Shown: positions 21,615 through 32,400, counted from the first letter of the stretch. The stretch: DNA of 64,000 nucleotides from Hofstenia miamia (GCA_900660155.1 CABFPE010000243.1:554854-618853); one strand, 5' to 3'. Made by a program: numbers and translations. The notes: generated from the letters alone by a model not told the origin.

Positions 21615-23283
21615 GTCATGGCAAAAATATTCGGTCACTTAAAAAACAATGAATATATCTAAAAATAAGCACAGTTTAATACGAATTAAATATGCACCAG
21701 AAGTGATATTGCGCTAATAAAACATTCGAAATATGAAATGTAAAATATGCATTATCTTTATCAAATATTTATGACATTTGTAAATTTAATTGGCCATTAA
21801 TTATAACATTATAATATTTATTTGTCCTCAAATCAAGTCCAGACTGAGGAAAATTTTTAGCAGAAAAAAGAAAAATATAATAAATACAAATTTAAATGTT
21901 TGTGTATTTCACCAATTGTGTAACCATTAGACTTGCGTTTTCCAGTGTTATTTAAAATCAATAATGCACTGATCACTTTTCAGCAATGCTGTGTAAGCAA
22001 TCGTGTATAATTGTAAAGTCAAAATTGGTAAGACCACGTCATTAGAGATGAGAAATCTGATTGCTAATCATTCTGAAAAAAGATGTTCACAAAGGCAGAT
22101 CTCATCCATGTTGTATATCCCACAGAGTACGATCTCTGATATTCTGTCTAAGTATAATAGCGAAGGTCGTATTTCTGCCCTAAAGCAACCAGGAAGACCA
22201 CGAAGAACATCAGAAGCTTCACAGAAGAAGAAGTCTCTCTATCAAATCGCAAGCCACGGATAACTTCCCAGCAGCTGAAAGTCGAATGGGCTGATGTAAA
22301 TTGCGTTTCTGCACGAACTGTTCGTCGAATTTTGTCTGCAAGAGGACTGCATGGTAGATTCGCTTCGAAAAAACCATATCTAACGAAGAAGCAAAAACGT
22401 AAACGACTTTCATTGTGTCGCTCTAATTTATTCAACACCCACAGTGATTGGAGCTCGACAATCTTATTGCCCACTGCAAACATTCGTAAGAAAACCCAAA
22501 TGGACTGAATCGTGATTTCTTCCCAAGTACACTTCCTCTACAGTGAAACAAAAGCCTAATTCAATGATGGTATGGAGCGTAATGTGGGCAGTGGCAAAAG
22601 AAAATTGGTTAAAAGCGATAGCCATTTCAATTCTGAGAAATATATCAGAATCTTGCATTCGGAACTTTTGCCTCTGATGGGAGAAAACCAAATTTTGCAG
22701 CAGGATGGTGCTCCAGTCCGCCGAAGTAGGAAAACAGTAAAGTTTTTTAAGAGAATGGGGTTGCTTTGTTAACTGATCAGCCTTTTCAGTCTAATGATAT
22801 TAATGCAATCGAGCATGTTTGGGTTGAGCTCAAACACTGAGTGGAAGACAAACAATCAAGGTATGAAGAAGAGTTGTGGATTGCAGCAGAGAGGGCATTT
22901 CATGAAATTCCAATCAAGTTTATTGATTCACTTTAACGATCAATTCCATCAGCAGTAAATTTAAGCAAGTTGACTTTCAACAAAGTATTAAAAAACATTT
23001 TCTATTGTATTAACTTTATCCATTCTATGTTATCCAGTTATTAATTAATAAAAGTACATTTTCTCAAGTTATAAATGTATGAAATAAAGTTATCTGAATA
23101 TTGTGTCCGAAAATTTTTACCTTATATCCTAAAAATTGAAACTAATGATGAGTATTTTTGATTATTTTTTAATAGAAAATTTAGTAAAACAGTAACCTAT
23201 TTTAGCATAACTAAATGCTGCCAAACTTTATTTACTAGTTCTTACTATCAACATTTTTGTAAGTGACCCAATATTTACTTCGA
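21615..23283 (+). mobile_element. Decayed Tc1-like transposon
   Basis: The left end reads gtcatggcaaaaatattcgg after a TA. Two candidates for the right inverted repeat exist: 23101-23126 (ttgtgtccgaaaatttttac) and 23252-23283 (taagtgacccaatatttact). The second matches the left end better over its inner part, the first resembles common Tc1 termini. Length 1.5-1.67 kb fits Tc1. The interior holds a broken transposase. Confidence 0.7.
22003..22940 (+). pseudogene. Tc1 transposase pseudogene
   Basis: The first frame (22003-22263) is the paired-like DNA-binding part: MRNLIANHSEKRCSQRQISS, TISDILSKYNSEGRI, then the GRPRRTS AT-hook-like motif between its two helix-turn-helix units. Later, in shifting frames, come ILQQDGAP (about 22694-22720, second catalytic Asp region) and DINAIEHVWVELK (about 22798-22835, third acidic residue region). 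A Tc1 transposase is about 340 residues; here several frameshifts and stops break it. The usual LFSDE motif holding the first Asp is not clear. Confidence 0.75.
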
Positions 23284-23289
23284 AAATAG

Positions 23290-23925
23290 CTATGATAACT
23301 AACCAATTGAAAAATAACAGAATATAAACAAATGAAATTTACCATAAAATGAACATTGAATGAGAAAATAGCCTCTGAATTTATATTTGTTGTCAAAATC
23401 AAAACACATTTATTTGTTTTTATACAGCAAAAAGTAGTAGGGGACGCTATAAATCTCTAGTGTTATTATTTTCAAATATTTCAGTTGAGGTATTGTATTT
23501 GGAGTGGGGGATACTGTAATTTTATTCAACAAATTAATGTCTGTTTCCAAGCAATACTAAAGTTTATCTGGTATAACAGATTTATTAATAATTTATTTAT
23601 GATTTATTAATGATCTAAGCTAATACTGATCTAATCTTATGTTACTCTTCTAGAATTATTTGCAGATGTTTTAAGACAAATATATTAAACAACTAACTAG
23701 TTAGCGTAAGACATCTGCTATTACATCTGTAATATATCACTTATTGCAAATATTAAAAATCAAACTAATTTGAAAAAAACTAAATTTTTAACTAAATAAC
23801 TTTTTTTGGAATGAAATACATTTACACCATTTGAAATATATGTCTAATTTAAAATAAATAATTTAAGTGTCTTTGACTATTTGACAAGTCTAAAATAAAT
23901 ATTTCATCCTTTATAAATTTTTAGA
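23290..23925. other. AT-rich DNA without recognisable genes
   Basis: Nothing recognised on either strand. Confidence 0.5.
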
Positions 23926-24467
23926 GATACCCATCGTCTAGGCTTGCATGAGTTTCGCGGGTGGAGTGGCCTATGACATCAGTGTGCAGACGATGAATGG
24001 GGAGGAGTACTGCATCATTCAAAAGAAGAAAACAAATGCTTTTCCTACAAGACAGCACATCCCCTCATCACCCACTCAAGCCTTGGAGAATTTTAAATGA
24101 ACAAATGCCAAATCAGTAGATAGAATGGCCGTCTTCGACTTTTGGCTTAGGTCGTTCTTGCTTAATGAAGTGTACAAGCCTGCTGGAATGATATTCAAAT
24201 CATTGGATCAATTCGCCACTCGAATCGAAAATGAACTTCAAGCAATACACATTGCAATGTTCTGAAAAGCATTACGAGACTTCACCAAACGTTTTCAGGA
24301 GTTTGTGCACAATGATAGTGGCTTCTTTGAAATGTAATCTTAACTTCTTCAACGATTTTCTAATATACTGTTAAATATAGTTCTTAAAAAATTAATGTGT
24401 TTTTTAAATAATAAATATGTAAATAATATGTGTTTTTAACTGCCGGAGATTTTTGAATCACCTTGTA
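23926..24467 (+). mobile_element. 5'-truncated mariner/IS630-type element
   Basis: The right end reads ctgccggagatttttgaatc then accttgta, the complement of the common mariner-like terminus TACA-GGTG-TTCAAAAAT. The left inverted repeat is not found. The only recognisable coding is the transposase C-terminus (24124-24337). The stretch 23935-24110 is less AT-rich but unassigned. Confidence 0.55.
24124..24337 (+). pseudogene. Mariner-like transposase C-terminus
   Basis: The plus-strand frame AVFDFWLRSFLLNEVYKP ... SLDQFATRIENELQAI ... KALRDFTKRFQEFV ... GFFEM-stop has the shape of the region following the last catalytic residue (FDFWLWG-LK---Y then two helices and a short tail). One stop codon interrupts it at about 24264. 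Upstream catalytic motifs are absent. Confidence 0.55.
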
Positions 24468-24469
24468 CA

Positions 24470-25020
24470 AAGGCTACAAATTCTTAGAATATTGAATCTC
24501 GTAGGGCATTCAAAGAATTCATTAAAAATAAATATGTGCGCCTTCCAAATAAAAATTCAAGATGGAAGCTAATATATGAAATAATAAATTATAAAAGATC
24601 TAAATCAAACTCAATTGAAATAATAAAGGTTTAGAAAGGAAACAATCTTAATTACGATTTAGAAATATCCAATGAATTAAATAAGACTTTTGTTAACATA
24701 TTAAAATAAATTGCTCCCCTCGTTAAATGTACGAAAACGTTTCAGGTAAATTTTTATTCCCGAATTTTCTTTCCGTTTCTGAACATGCTATGAAATCATT
24801 AAATCAATAAGTAAATACCAACAAATCAAGTGGTCCCTCAAGCCTTACCTCATGGCTTTTAAAATTACTACAAATATAATTGCAAAGACCTTAAATATTA
24901 TCCTTTGTGAATGCATAAAATTTAATTACTTCCAGGATAACTTAAAAATTGCTCACATTTCTCCTATTTCTCAAAATCCTTTGAATTTATCAATCATAAC
25001 ATACTAATTAAAGAATCATT
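24470..25020 (+). mobile_element. LINE relic, N-terminal RT region (plus strand)
   Basis: Decayed frames give WKLIYEIINYKRSKSNSIE, DLEISNELNKTFVNILK, then TNKSSGPSSLTSWLLKLLQ (about 24818-24875, first RT block N-KS-GPD/S) and FQDNLKIAHISPISKNPLN. These match the start of RT in CR1/Jockey LINEs. Several frameshifts and stops; both ends undefined. Confidence 0.65.
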
Positions 25021-25735
25021 TTACTTGCATTCTGTACAGTGGCGTTAAGATCCTACAAAATCAGAGGGACTAGATGTTTGAACAATTTTATGAAAACATT
25101 TCAGGCCACCGTTAGACTATGTGTTTTGTCACTCGTGATCTGTCACGTAAAAATCGGACGCTTAACGACCGAGATAATTAGCAATGTGAACTGATTGCAT
25201 AACTTTTCTTGCTAACAATCACGTACTCTAACCGTTGCCGAAACTATTCTTGTTTTTAGTGAAACGATTGCATTGTCTGCTTTCGTCTTGTTTATGTTGA
25301 TTCTGACAAAGTTATGATATTGTTGTTATTTCACATTCGCCTTGGCCGAAAAACTTGTCAGATGAAGAAAAATTTTACGTTGATGTTAGGATGTTATATT
25401 ATTTCAATTAGTTTGTGCCGTATTAAATAACTGAATTGTTGTGTTTCATCAATTTTAACAAACAAAATCCTTTGTTTTAAATAATAATAGGTTTTATTTA
25501 TTGTAGTACAACACTAAAAAGGAAAACAAAATAAGAAAGCATAGATGTACAAAACGCATTGTAAATACCAGAGATTCACTAGAATAATGGGTAGACGAGG
25601 ACTTCAAAAGCTGCTGGTTGATACGCGAAATTTACAAATTGAATACGTCATGCTTGCTGACATTGGTATATATTTTTAAGTTTTACATCATTATATTTAG
25701 TAATTTCATGAATTGCTAAGCAATATCACTAGTAA
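25021..25735 (+). other. Unassigned, less AT-rich stretch with a possible small exon
   Basis: At 25588-25670 the plus strand reads ATG GGT AGA CGA GGA and onward for 27 codons (MGRRGLQKLLVDTRN, QIEYVMLADI) ending at a donor-like G|gtatat. No homologue recognised. Upstream (25060-25330) lies the densest GC of the neighbourhood, with paired motifs (ccgttagac, ctaaccgttgcc) that could be a DNA-transposon end or a promoter. Undecided. Confidence 0.25.
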
Positions 25736-25960
25736 AATTTAATCTATTGATAATTAAACCTTCTTGCCTTAATTTTTGCTTTAGAATATCAAAATTGATT
25801 GAGTTAAATGCTTTACTTAAATCAAGTAAAGCTACAGCTGTGAACAAATTTTGATTTGATTTAATTTTTCTGTGATTGATAAAATCGCATCAGACGTGCT
25901 GAATTTATGTCGAAATCCAAATTGATTACTTGATAAAATTTGATTGTCATTAATAAACGT
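25736..25960 (-). mobile_element. LINE RT fragment (minus strand)
   Basis: The minus strand gives QFGFRHKFSTSDAILSITEK, matching QYGFRPNFSTTNAILSLTEK of the LINE at 28483-30524, followed by the decayed LDLSKAF block. Short relic joined to an LTR fragment on its right. Confidence 0.65.
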
Positions 25961-26233
25961 TCTTGTTTACAGTTTTTCCCTCGTTTAATATTTCTGCTAT
26001 GATTACGCAATGTCAACGTTAATTTGACTACACTGTTTGACCATCTTTCGTTTTGTCAAAATACTGTCGAGCATAATTTTAAATATAATTGCACAAAACG
26101 TTTACAAAATGAAATAATCAATCCTATCATGTTTTTACATTTTAATCATTATAATAATTATTAATATTTTTAGTCTTTGTTTCCTTCATCCTTTTCTCTC
26201 ATCTTGACAACACATGATAGTTTTGATAGATTA
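25960..26233 (-). repeat. Partial LTR related to element A
   Basis: Resembles the 5' portion of element A's LTR (compare 61190-61418): a ttgacaaaatactg stretch, then ...tctcatcttgac...cacatga...gattatgt-caca at the end. Only about 270 bp of a 0.9-1.2 kb LTR remain. Fossil. Confidence 0.55.
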
Positions 26234-26441
26234 TGTCACACTGATATTCCATTAAAATATTTACTGCCATTGCAAAATATTGTAATGATATTGAGAAGAT
26301 TGAATTTTCTTCGATATTTATAGTATCCATGTGCCTTTCCAAATTATGATTTGTTTTATTTAATTCAATTGAAAAGATTGTTTTTAAATATAAATTAAGT
26401 CTTTTTTAAAAAAAATCAAGTATATGGAATTTTGTGAGTGT

Positions 26442-26457
26442 GTTGCGCAAACGCAAC
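26442..26457. repeat. Perfect hairpin near piggyBac relic end
   Basis: gttgcg-caaa-cgcaac, a 6-bp perfect stem with a 4-nt loop. It lies just beyond the last transposase codons, where piggyBac elements carry subterminal inverted repeats. Confidence 0.5.
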
Positions 26458-26479
26458 ATTGGGCATTTAAGAGTACAAA

Positions 26480-27600
26480 AATGATGTAAATATTTAATGA
26501 TAATCTATGAAACATTTTGGATGCAATGCAATCTTGCACACTTTACATCTATATATTGTCTGAGACAAGCAAACTTTGCAGCGTAGCTTTCTCTTATTCT
26601 CATTTTCTGTTAGATTATGTATATTAATTGCCAACCCATAATTCACTATATTTTAGAAGTTGCTCATCAAATTCCATAAGTATATGCGATATGTCAGGTA
26701 TGACAGATCCCAAGACATTCTCAACCTAACTTTGTTGCTTTAGTCATTAACTAAATTAATATCACACCAGAGTTCCTGAATGCTTGAACTAACAACAGCA
26801 TCTTTAGATCAATCTATATGGATGGTAAGCTTGATCCATCAAGTCCACACCACCCATATGTAAGTTGTACATCTTAATGGCATTGGGCATTTTCACTGAT
26901 GTTCGCTTTTTTCTGCTCTTGACCACCTAAGATAATATATATACATTATATAGAGTAAAAAATAACACACCGTGTACAAGTTTGAACTGGCAAATCACTA
27001 TGAACATTTGATGCTAAGATAACACTTCGATTATCATGCCATTCTATAAGGTTGATACCATTTGCAGATTGAATGTTATAATCACCACGAGCAGAATTTT
27101 TGATACCATATAACTTAGCTCCCTTCAGTTGTTTGCTTGTATAGTCCCTGTAAGCCCTATTTTCTTTGAAGCCATCATGTCCAAAAGAGGGAGAGATGTG
27201 AAGAATCTGTCTATATATACAGATGATCTCTAAATATTAAAAATAACATATAGTAACAATATTTTTATACTTACTGTTGGAATTGATTCACAAAACCGTG
27301 AAACAATTGTAGCTCCTAAGCCACCCAATTATGTATTTATTCCTCAATCTTTCCCGCAGTACATATCAAATTTGTGACAAAGACCAGAACTATATCCAAT
27401 AGAACTTGTTATTAACACTTAACTCTATTACTTTATATTTATAAAGTTTTTTGCAATTTGCTTACCAAAATAATTTCACTTTGATTCATAAATGCTGTAT
27501 GATTGCGATATTCCACAGTCGTTCTTCTTAAAAAGCATAATTGAGATCTTCAATTGGTTTTTGTCAAAATATTTGATCATTGGGTTAATGTCAAAAACTG
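26480..27600 (-). pseudogene. piggyBac transposase relic with three short introns
   Basis: Minus strand, read right to left: KYFDKNQLK; KVKLFCSIGYSSGLCHKF and MYCGKD; GGLGATIVSRFCESIPT; SVYIDRFFTSLPLLDMM (the Y-DNFFTS block); GTIQANN; SARGDYNIQSANGINLIEW and HDNRSVILASN; TRWSRAEK; PNAIKMYNLHMGGVDLMDQ (about 26835-26890), the family hallmark. A Cys/His-rich end CKVCLSQTIYRCKVCKIALH (about 26500-26575) is like the piggyBac C-terminal finger, but LTR-like DNA separates it. Three GT-AG introns, 27405-27465 (61 nt), 27230-27274 (45 nt) and 26927-26970 (44 nt), restore family motifs across each junction. A few frameshifts and stops elsewhere make it non-functional. Confidence 0.75.
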
Positions 27601-27739
27601 CACTTATAATATAGTACAAATAATCAAAAGAATAATAACCGTGTGTTTACATTTGATTAATAATTTTTTACGTTACTAGTCTTAGTCTTAGTTATGTCCA
27701 TTTTTCTCTTCTTTTGATCAACACGTGGATTATGCCACA
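26618..27739 (-). repeat. LTR pieces related to element A flanking the piggyBac core
   Basis: 26618-26815 resembles the first 200 bp (plus-strand sense) of the LTR at 60201 (shared ttgccaac, tatatgcgat, tgacagatccc, gttcctgaatgcttgaacta). 27600-27739 resembles its other end (gtacaaataatcaaaa, cgtgtgtttaca, attatgccaca). Between them lies piggyBac coding. The order of events is unresolved. Fossil. Confidence 0.55.
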
Positions 27740-27796
27740 ACATTATATTTTGACTTTGCCAACGCGTGCCAGGCACGCTTGAACACCCGTACTTGG

Positions 27797-27798
27797 CA

Positions 27799-27847
<49 letters not shown>
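27797..27847. repeat. (TA)n microsatellite, tail of LINE 3' end
   Basis: About 25 TA units at the 3' end of the adjacent minus-strand LINE copy. The homologous copy at 18755 also ends in TA repeats. Confidence 0.9.
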
Positions 27848-27851
<4 letters not shown>

Positions 27852-28482
27852 AGACAAAATATGCAAAATTAATAAATATGCGCAATTACTTAAAGGGCAC
27901 TATTTTTAAATATACGGACTCCATGCATGTAATTGATGGGAAATGCCCAATAACGATTGTTTTTTCAATCAGAAATCCTTAATTTTTTTCTTAAAATGCT
28001 TATAATTTGGTTCTATTTTTGTAGTAACATCTAGATTATTCTACAATGCACAGGAATTAAATGTAAGAGTCCTGTCTGTTAATTTTACTGAAAATTTTAT
28101 TTGTTCTTTGATTGAGCTGTATATATAGTTGTATAGAAAATTTAGAGAATTGCATTCATTTATAAAGTTATGAGTTAAACACAAAGATTGATACTGAATA
28201 GAATAAAGTGGAGACAAAATATTATAAGATGATCGAAGTTCATTGACTGATTGATGCTTATCAATAAAATTTAGTGATCTTAAGGCCCAATTATATATTC
28301 TTGCTAAGGCTGCTGACCTATTGTGAGCGTTGATACTTTGAAATAAAAAAGAACAATAATTAAATTTACTTAAAACAAATGAGTATATTAATTCTGTATG
28401 AAATGGTTTCCCTATATGCCTAAGATGAAATAAGTATTTTACACCAGCTACCATTTTTCGTAATTTTATGGAAAGGAATTAT
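27848..28482 (-). mobile_element. 5'-truncated LINE copy (3' end), tandem to the next
   Basis: About 630 bp nearly identical to the adjoining 28483-29078. It holds a 137-codon minus-strand frame (28041-28454: GVKYLFHLRHIGKPFHTELI ... FNYCSFLFQSINAHNRSA) that is the C-terminal region after RT in CR1/Jockey LINEs. It ends at ...aaaggaatta, where the neighbour's 3' end begins. Confidence 0.85.
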
Positions 28483-30524
28483 AAAGGGCACTATTTTTAG
28501 ATATACGAACTCCATGCATATAATTGATTGGAAAATCCCAATAAAGAATGTTTTTTTAATAAGAAATCCTTAATTTTTTTCTTAAAATGCTTATAATTTG
28601 TGTTCTATTTTTGTAGTAACATCTAGATTATTCCACAATGCGCAGGAATTAAATGTAAAAGAGTCCTGTCTGTTAATTTTACTGAAAATTTTATTTGTTC
28701 TTTGATTGAGCTGAATCTATTGTTGTAGAAAATTTAGAGAATTGCATTCATTTATAAACTTATGAGTTAAACACAAATATTGATACTGAATAGAATAAAG
28801 TGGAGACAAAATATTATAAGATGATAGAAGTTCATTGACTGATTGATGCTTATCAATAAAATTTAGTGATCTTAAGGCCCAATTATATATTCTTGCTAAG
28901 GCTGACCTATTGTGATTGTTGATACTTTGAAATAAAAAAGAACAATAATTAAATTGACTTAAAACAAATGAGTGTATTAATTCTGTATGAAATGATTTCC
29001 CTATATGCATAAGATGAAATAAGTATTTTACACCAGCTGCCATTTTTCGTAATTTTATGGAAAGGAATTCATTCAATTTCATTTCTTTGTCGATCACTAC
29101 TCCTAGATAATTAACAGAATTGCTGTGCTTAATTCCATTATCACGTTTCGTAATATTAATATTGTCGGAAATTTTTTTATGATCCTTCTGTGAAAAGATG
29201 ATAAATTGTGTGTTATCGGCATAAAATTTTCCATTTATTTATATTAAAATATAAAATTAGGTCTTCCTTGTCTTTGGTTAATTGTCTGGTCGCTTCATAA
29301 GGATTTTGAGCTATTCTTAGCACACATGTATCATCGGCATATTGATATCATTCCATTAGAAATTGTTTCGGAAATATCATTCACATACAGAGAAAACAAT
29401 ATTGGTCCCAGTACAGTTCTTTGGGGAACGCCTAAATTCGTTGTGACATAGTTTGAATAGATTCTATCAATTTTTACTCTTTGATTACGATTACTTAAAA
29501 ACTAAGAATAAATTTAGTCGCGGTTTTGCTAAAACTTTGATTGAGCAATTTTGACTGTAAAATTTCAAAATTCATCGAATTGAAGGTCCTACTAAGATCG
29601 AGAAATGCAACCGCTGTGGACAATTTTTTATTTAAATTTGATTTTGTTTTTTCGGTAAGTGACAAAATTGCGTTAGTTGTGCTAAAGTTTGGCCTGAATC
29701 CGTATTGATTTTCTGATTAAATGCGATTCTCCTTAATAAATTTATACATTTGTGGTACAAGAATTTTTTCAAATATTTTAGCAAACGGGTGAGTAATACT
29801 AATGGGACGATAATTATTCGGATCTAATGTGTCGCCTTTTTTGTATAGTGGTGAAATATCAGAATTTTTCAAAATATCTGGAAATTGATTGTCAATAATC
29901 CATTGATTAAGTGCTAAAAGAAAATATTTGCCAAATATATGAAAATACTTTTTAATTATCCATTATGGCAAGTGATTAGAACCGCATGACTTGTTTTTAT
30001 CAAGTTTAAGAACTTATTTTCTTAAATCGTAATATGAAATTAAGCTGAAGTGAAATTCAGTTTTAACGTTACAATCAATTTTAGTGTTTGAAGAAATTTT
30101 TATTTCCGGTTAATCTAAATTCAAACTTACCCATGTTTTCAAAAGTTTTGTTTAATACATTTGCAATTTTGCGTTTATCCCTGCATATCATGTTATCATC
30201 ACGTAACCCTTCAATGTTTATATTTAAACCTTTAGATTTTCAAATGCTTCTGTTTACAAAATTCCATTTTTTGACTAGATTTTTTAAATTTTTTAAAATA
30301 ATCTATAACCCTAGAGTCATAATTTGATTTACGAAGTTTTTTAATTACATTCTTGGCGTTTTCATAATTGGTCCAGTTCGATTTAATTGGATGGGACTTG
30401 GCAATCTCAAATAATATATTCTTGATTATATTCTGATTCTTAATTAGGTTGCAATCACGAAGTTGCCTAACCGCTGCTGAGTAATTAGTGCTGATTAATT
30501 TCGTCCTGAGTGGAGCCGCGCGAT
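28483..30524 (-). mobile_element. LINE copy with RT domain (CR1/Jockey type), 5' truncated
   Basis: The most complete LINE here. Minus strand: basic linker NRAAPLRTKL at the right limit, SHPIKSNWTNYENAKNVIKK, NNYRPISITHPFAKIFEK (about 29765-29820), ENQYGFRPNFSTTNAIL (about 29680-29730), TAVAFLDLSRTFNS (motif A), VPQRTVLGPILFSLYVND (motif B region, about 29375-29430), YADDTCVL (29318-29341, catalytic DD), VNYLGVVIDKEMKL (about 29075-29120), then a C-terminal tail ending NFLQQ. Frameshifts and stops occur at several points, and the endonuclease is cut off at the TAA repeat at 30525. Broken but fairly young by its low divergence from the tandem copy. Confidence 0.85.

Positions 30525-30559
<35 letters not shown>
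30525..30559. repeat. (TAA)n microsatellite, left flank of second Dong/R4-like copy
   Basis: About eleven TAA units between the LINE at left and the first base of the second Dong/R4-like copy. Confidence 0.95.
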
Positions 30560-31163
30560 CAGTAGATCATCTGAAAGTAGGGTGTGATATGTTGGCGCAG
30601 AATGAGTATAAATTCAGGCATGACAAGGTGGGACGAATGGTACGCTGGAGCTTGAGCAGGCAGCATGGGTTAGAAGCAGGAGACAATTGGTATGAGCACA
30701 AGCCACAGGGAGTCATAGAGAGTGATAAGGTTAAGATACTGTGGGACTTCAACATCCAGACAAGCAAGGTAATAGAAGCACGAAGGCCAGACATAGTAGT
30801 GGTAGACAAAGAGAAAAGATTGGGAACAGTGATAGACATAGCAGTACCAAAGGACAGGAATATAGAAAGCAAGGAGAAAGAGAAGATAGACAAGTGCAGG
30901 GAGTTAGCAGAGGAAATAGAAAGGCTGTGGAAGTTAAATAAAATTGAAGTAGTCCAGGTAGTTGTAGGAGCACTAGGAGCAGTGAGTAAGAAGCATAAGA
31001 GATACTTGGAGGAGCTGGGAGTACCAAAGTGGGGAGGAGCAGTAGCACAGAAGGCAGCATTGTTAGGAACAGCTAGAGTCCTGAGAAAAGCTCTCAGACT
31101 CCCTGGGAACTGGTGCGTACCTCGAGCTGAGAGGGATACCAGCATGAAACTGTGAGAAGTAAG
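30560..31163 (+). mobile_element. 5'-truncated Dong/R4-like LINE copy
   Basis: About 600 bp of the 3' end of the element seen at 8008-10467, ending with the same ...gaagtaag. It sits in a TAA repeat on both sides (31164-31178 continues as AAT units, then ATC units to 31189). 5' truncation with an intact 3' end is normal for target-primed reverse transcription. Confidence 0.85.
30589..31155 (+). CDS. C-terminal nuclease domain of Dong/R4-like LINE
   Basis: 188 open codons. Just before the ATG the frame already encodes the end of a zinc finger (VDHLKVGC). Then KFRHDKVGRMVRWSLSRQHG, ILWDFNIQTSKVIEARRPDI, VVVDKEKRLGTVIDIAVPKD form the PD-(D/E)XK-type restriction-like endonuclease (RPD, then D in VIDIAVP), followed by a conserved helical tail (VVVGALGAVSKKHKRYLEEL, KAALLGTARVLRKAL). 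In the full element this domain nicks the target and follows RT. The ATG is internal to the original polyprotein, so the frame is a fragment, though not interrupted. Its open state suggests recent insertion. Confidence 0.8.
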   Translation: MLAQNEYKFRHDKVGRMVRWSLSRQHGLEAGDNWYEHKPQGVIESDKVKILWDFNIQTSKVIEARRPDIVVVDKEKRLGTVIDIAVPKDRNIESKEKEKIDKCRELAEEIERLWKLNKIEVVQVVVGALGAVSKKHKRYLEELGVPKWGGAVAQKAALLGTARVLRKALRLPGNWCVPRAERDTSMKL

Positions 31164-31189
31164 AATAATAATAATAATCATCATCATCA
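31164..31189. repeat. (AAT)n-(ATC)n microsatellite
   Basis: The right flank of the second Dong/R4-like copy: five AAT units then four ATC units. Confidence 0.85.
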
Positions 31190-31459
31190 GCATTATACTA
31201 ATAATACATTGCATTGTTCATAAGAAAATACAAATCTTTTCTGGCCTTTCTTATACTACAATACAACACATTGACGAGAATTCTTTCCTGTTCCATATTT
31301 AGGAAAACGCCTTCCCTTTGAGCAGAAGTGCTTTGAACAATATTTTCATCATGATTAGTTCTTGTAAATTCTTTATACTTTTCGATTGTGTTAACAAAAA
31401 TTTCTAATTTGCTGTAGAGACTTGGTTCCACCTTTGTTCTTATAAATTACATGAGTATT

Positions 31460-32400
31460 CAAAATACTCATATCAAGGAGCCGGAAGAAAATTTTCTTAT
31501 TGTGTTTTTTACTTGGTTTTTGACAGCACTATTGCTAGCTAGAATTTGATCCATAAGATCGACACCACACATATGTTTCTTATAGTAGATGCACATTTTG
31601 GTTTTCAATTTTTCTCTATCAGCTTTTTTAGTTTGGATTATTTCTTCATTATGGAAAAAACTCATTATAGTAACTGCTTTTGCATTCTTCACCTGAAATT
31701 TGAAACAGGAAATTTTATATTTGCTTATGGAAACTGCATCGCCCCTTTTCAACTTGCCTTTCTTTGTTTCATCAGGTAAACCTTTGCGATTGCTCCTGAC
31801 AGTCCCTATTATGTTTGTAGAGTTTTGCAAACAAGTACTGCCAGTTCTGGATGATGCATAGAGATTTTCTAAACCTACAACATAACTTTTTACTAGATGA
31901 CGTTGGCATAAAAGGGATAGAACATTCTTAGTAGGTTTTATCAATTCTTAATTGATCTCGAAAAAGAAAATATCATATTAAGTTGCTGATCCATGAAAAA
32001 TAGTTCACGCCATATCCAGTACTTGCTTCAGCCAGAACATTAAATTCTATGCCATATATTGCTGGACTTAGAGGAATCCAAGACAACTGGTCTTTCCAGA
32101 GTAACAGGGATTCATCAACAGATAGTTTTTCATAAAGTACATAAGCATCTAAAATGACATAATGATAAGCTTACAAATCTCTCTCACTTTAAACATTTTA
32201 TCACTATTTTCGTTCTCACTCAAAAAATAGTAGAATTTTAAAAGCATTTCAAATTGATTACGTGTAAATACATGTGTAGAAATAGGAGTATGTAACAAAT
32301 AAATAGCTCCTAGATGTAGGATTTCTGTAAACATAGTAAGGCTTTGAAAAGTCGCATTTCTTCAATGCATTTTGAAAACCACTTGCACTGCTTATTTTTT
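31460..32400 (-). pseudogene. piggyBac transposase relic, second subfamily
   Basis: Minus strand: THVFTRNQFEMLLKFYYFLS (32200-32270), LSVDESLLLWKDQLSW (about 32080-32130, first catalytic Asp block), EASTGYGVNYF, LIKPTKNVLSLLCQRHLVK, then the 158-codon frame 31468-31944 with IIGTVRSNRKGLPDETKKGK, KAVTIMSFFHN and MCGVDLMDQ. These are piggyBac family blocks in the right order. Frame changes near 31950-32150 break it. The sequence differs from the relic at 26480-27600, so two piggyBac lineages are present. Ends and TTAA target copies not found. Confidence 0.85.

Noticed and set aside
27657-27866. Frame encoding a run of Ile-Tyr
   Set aside because: Translation of a (TA)n microsatellite.
30567-31214. 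A 215-codon minus-strand frame
   Set aside because: It is the antisense of the conserved nuclease domain on the plus strand.
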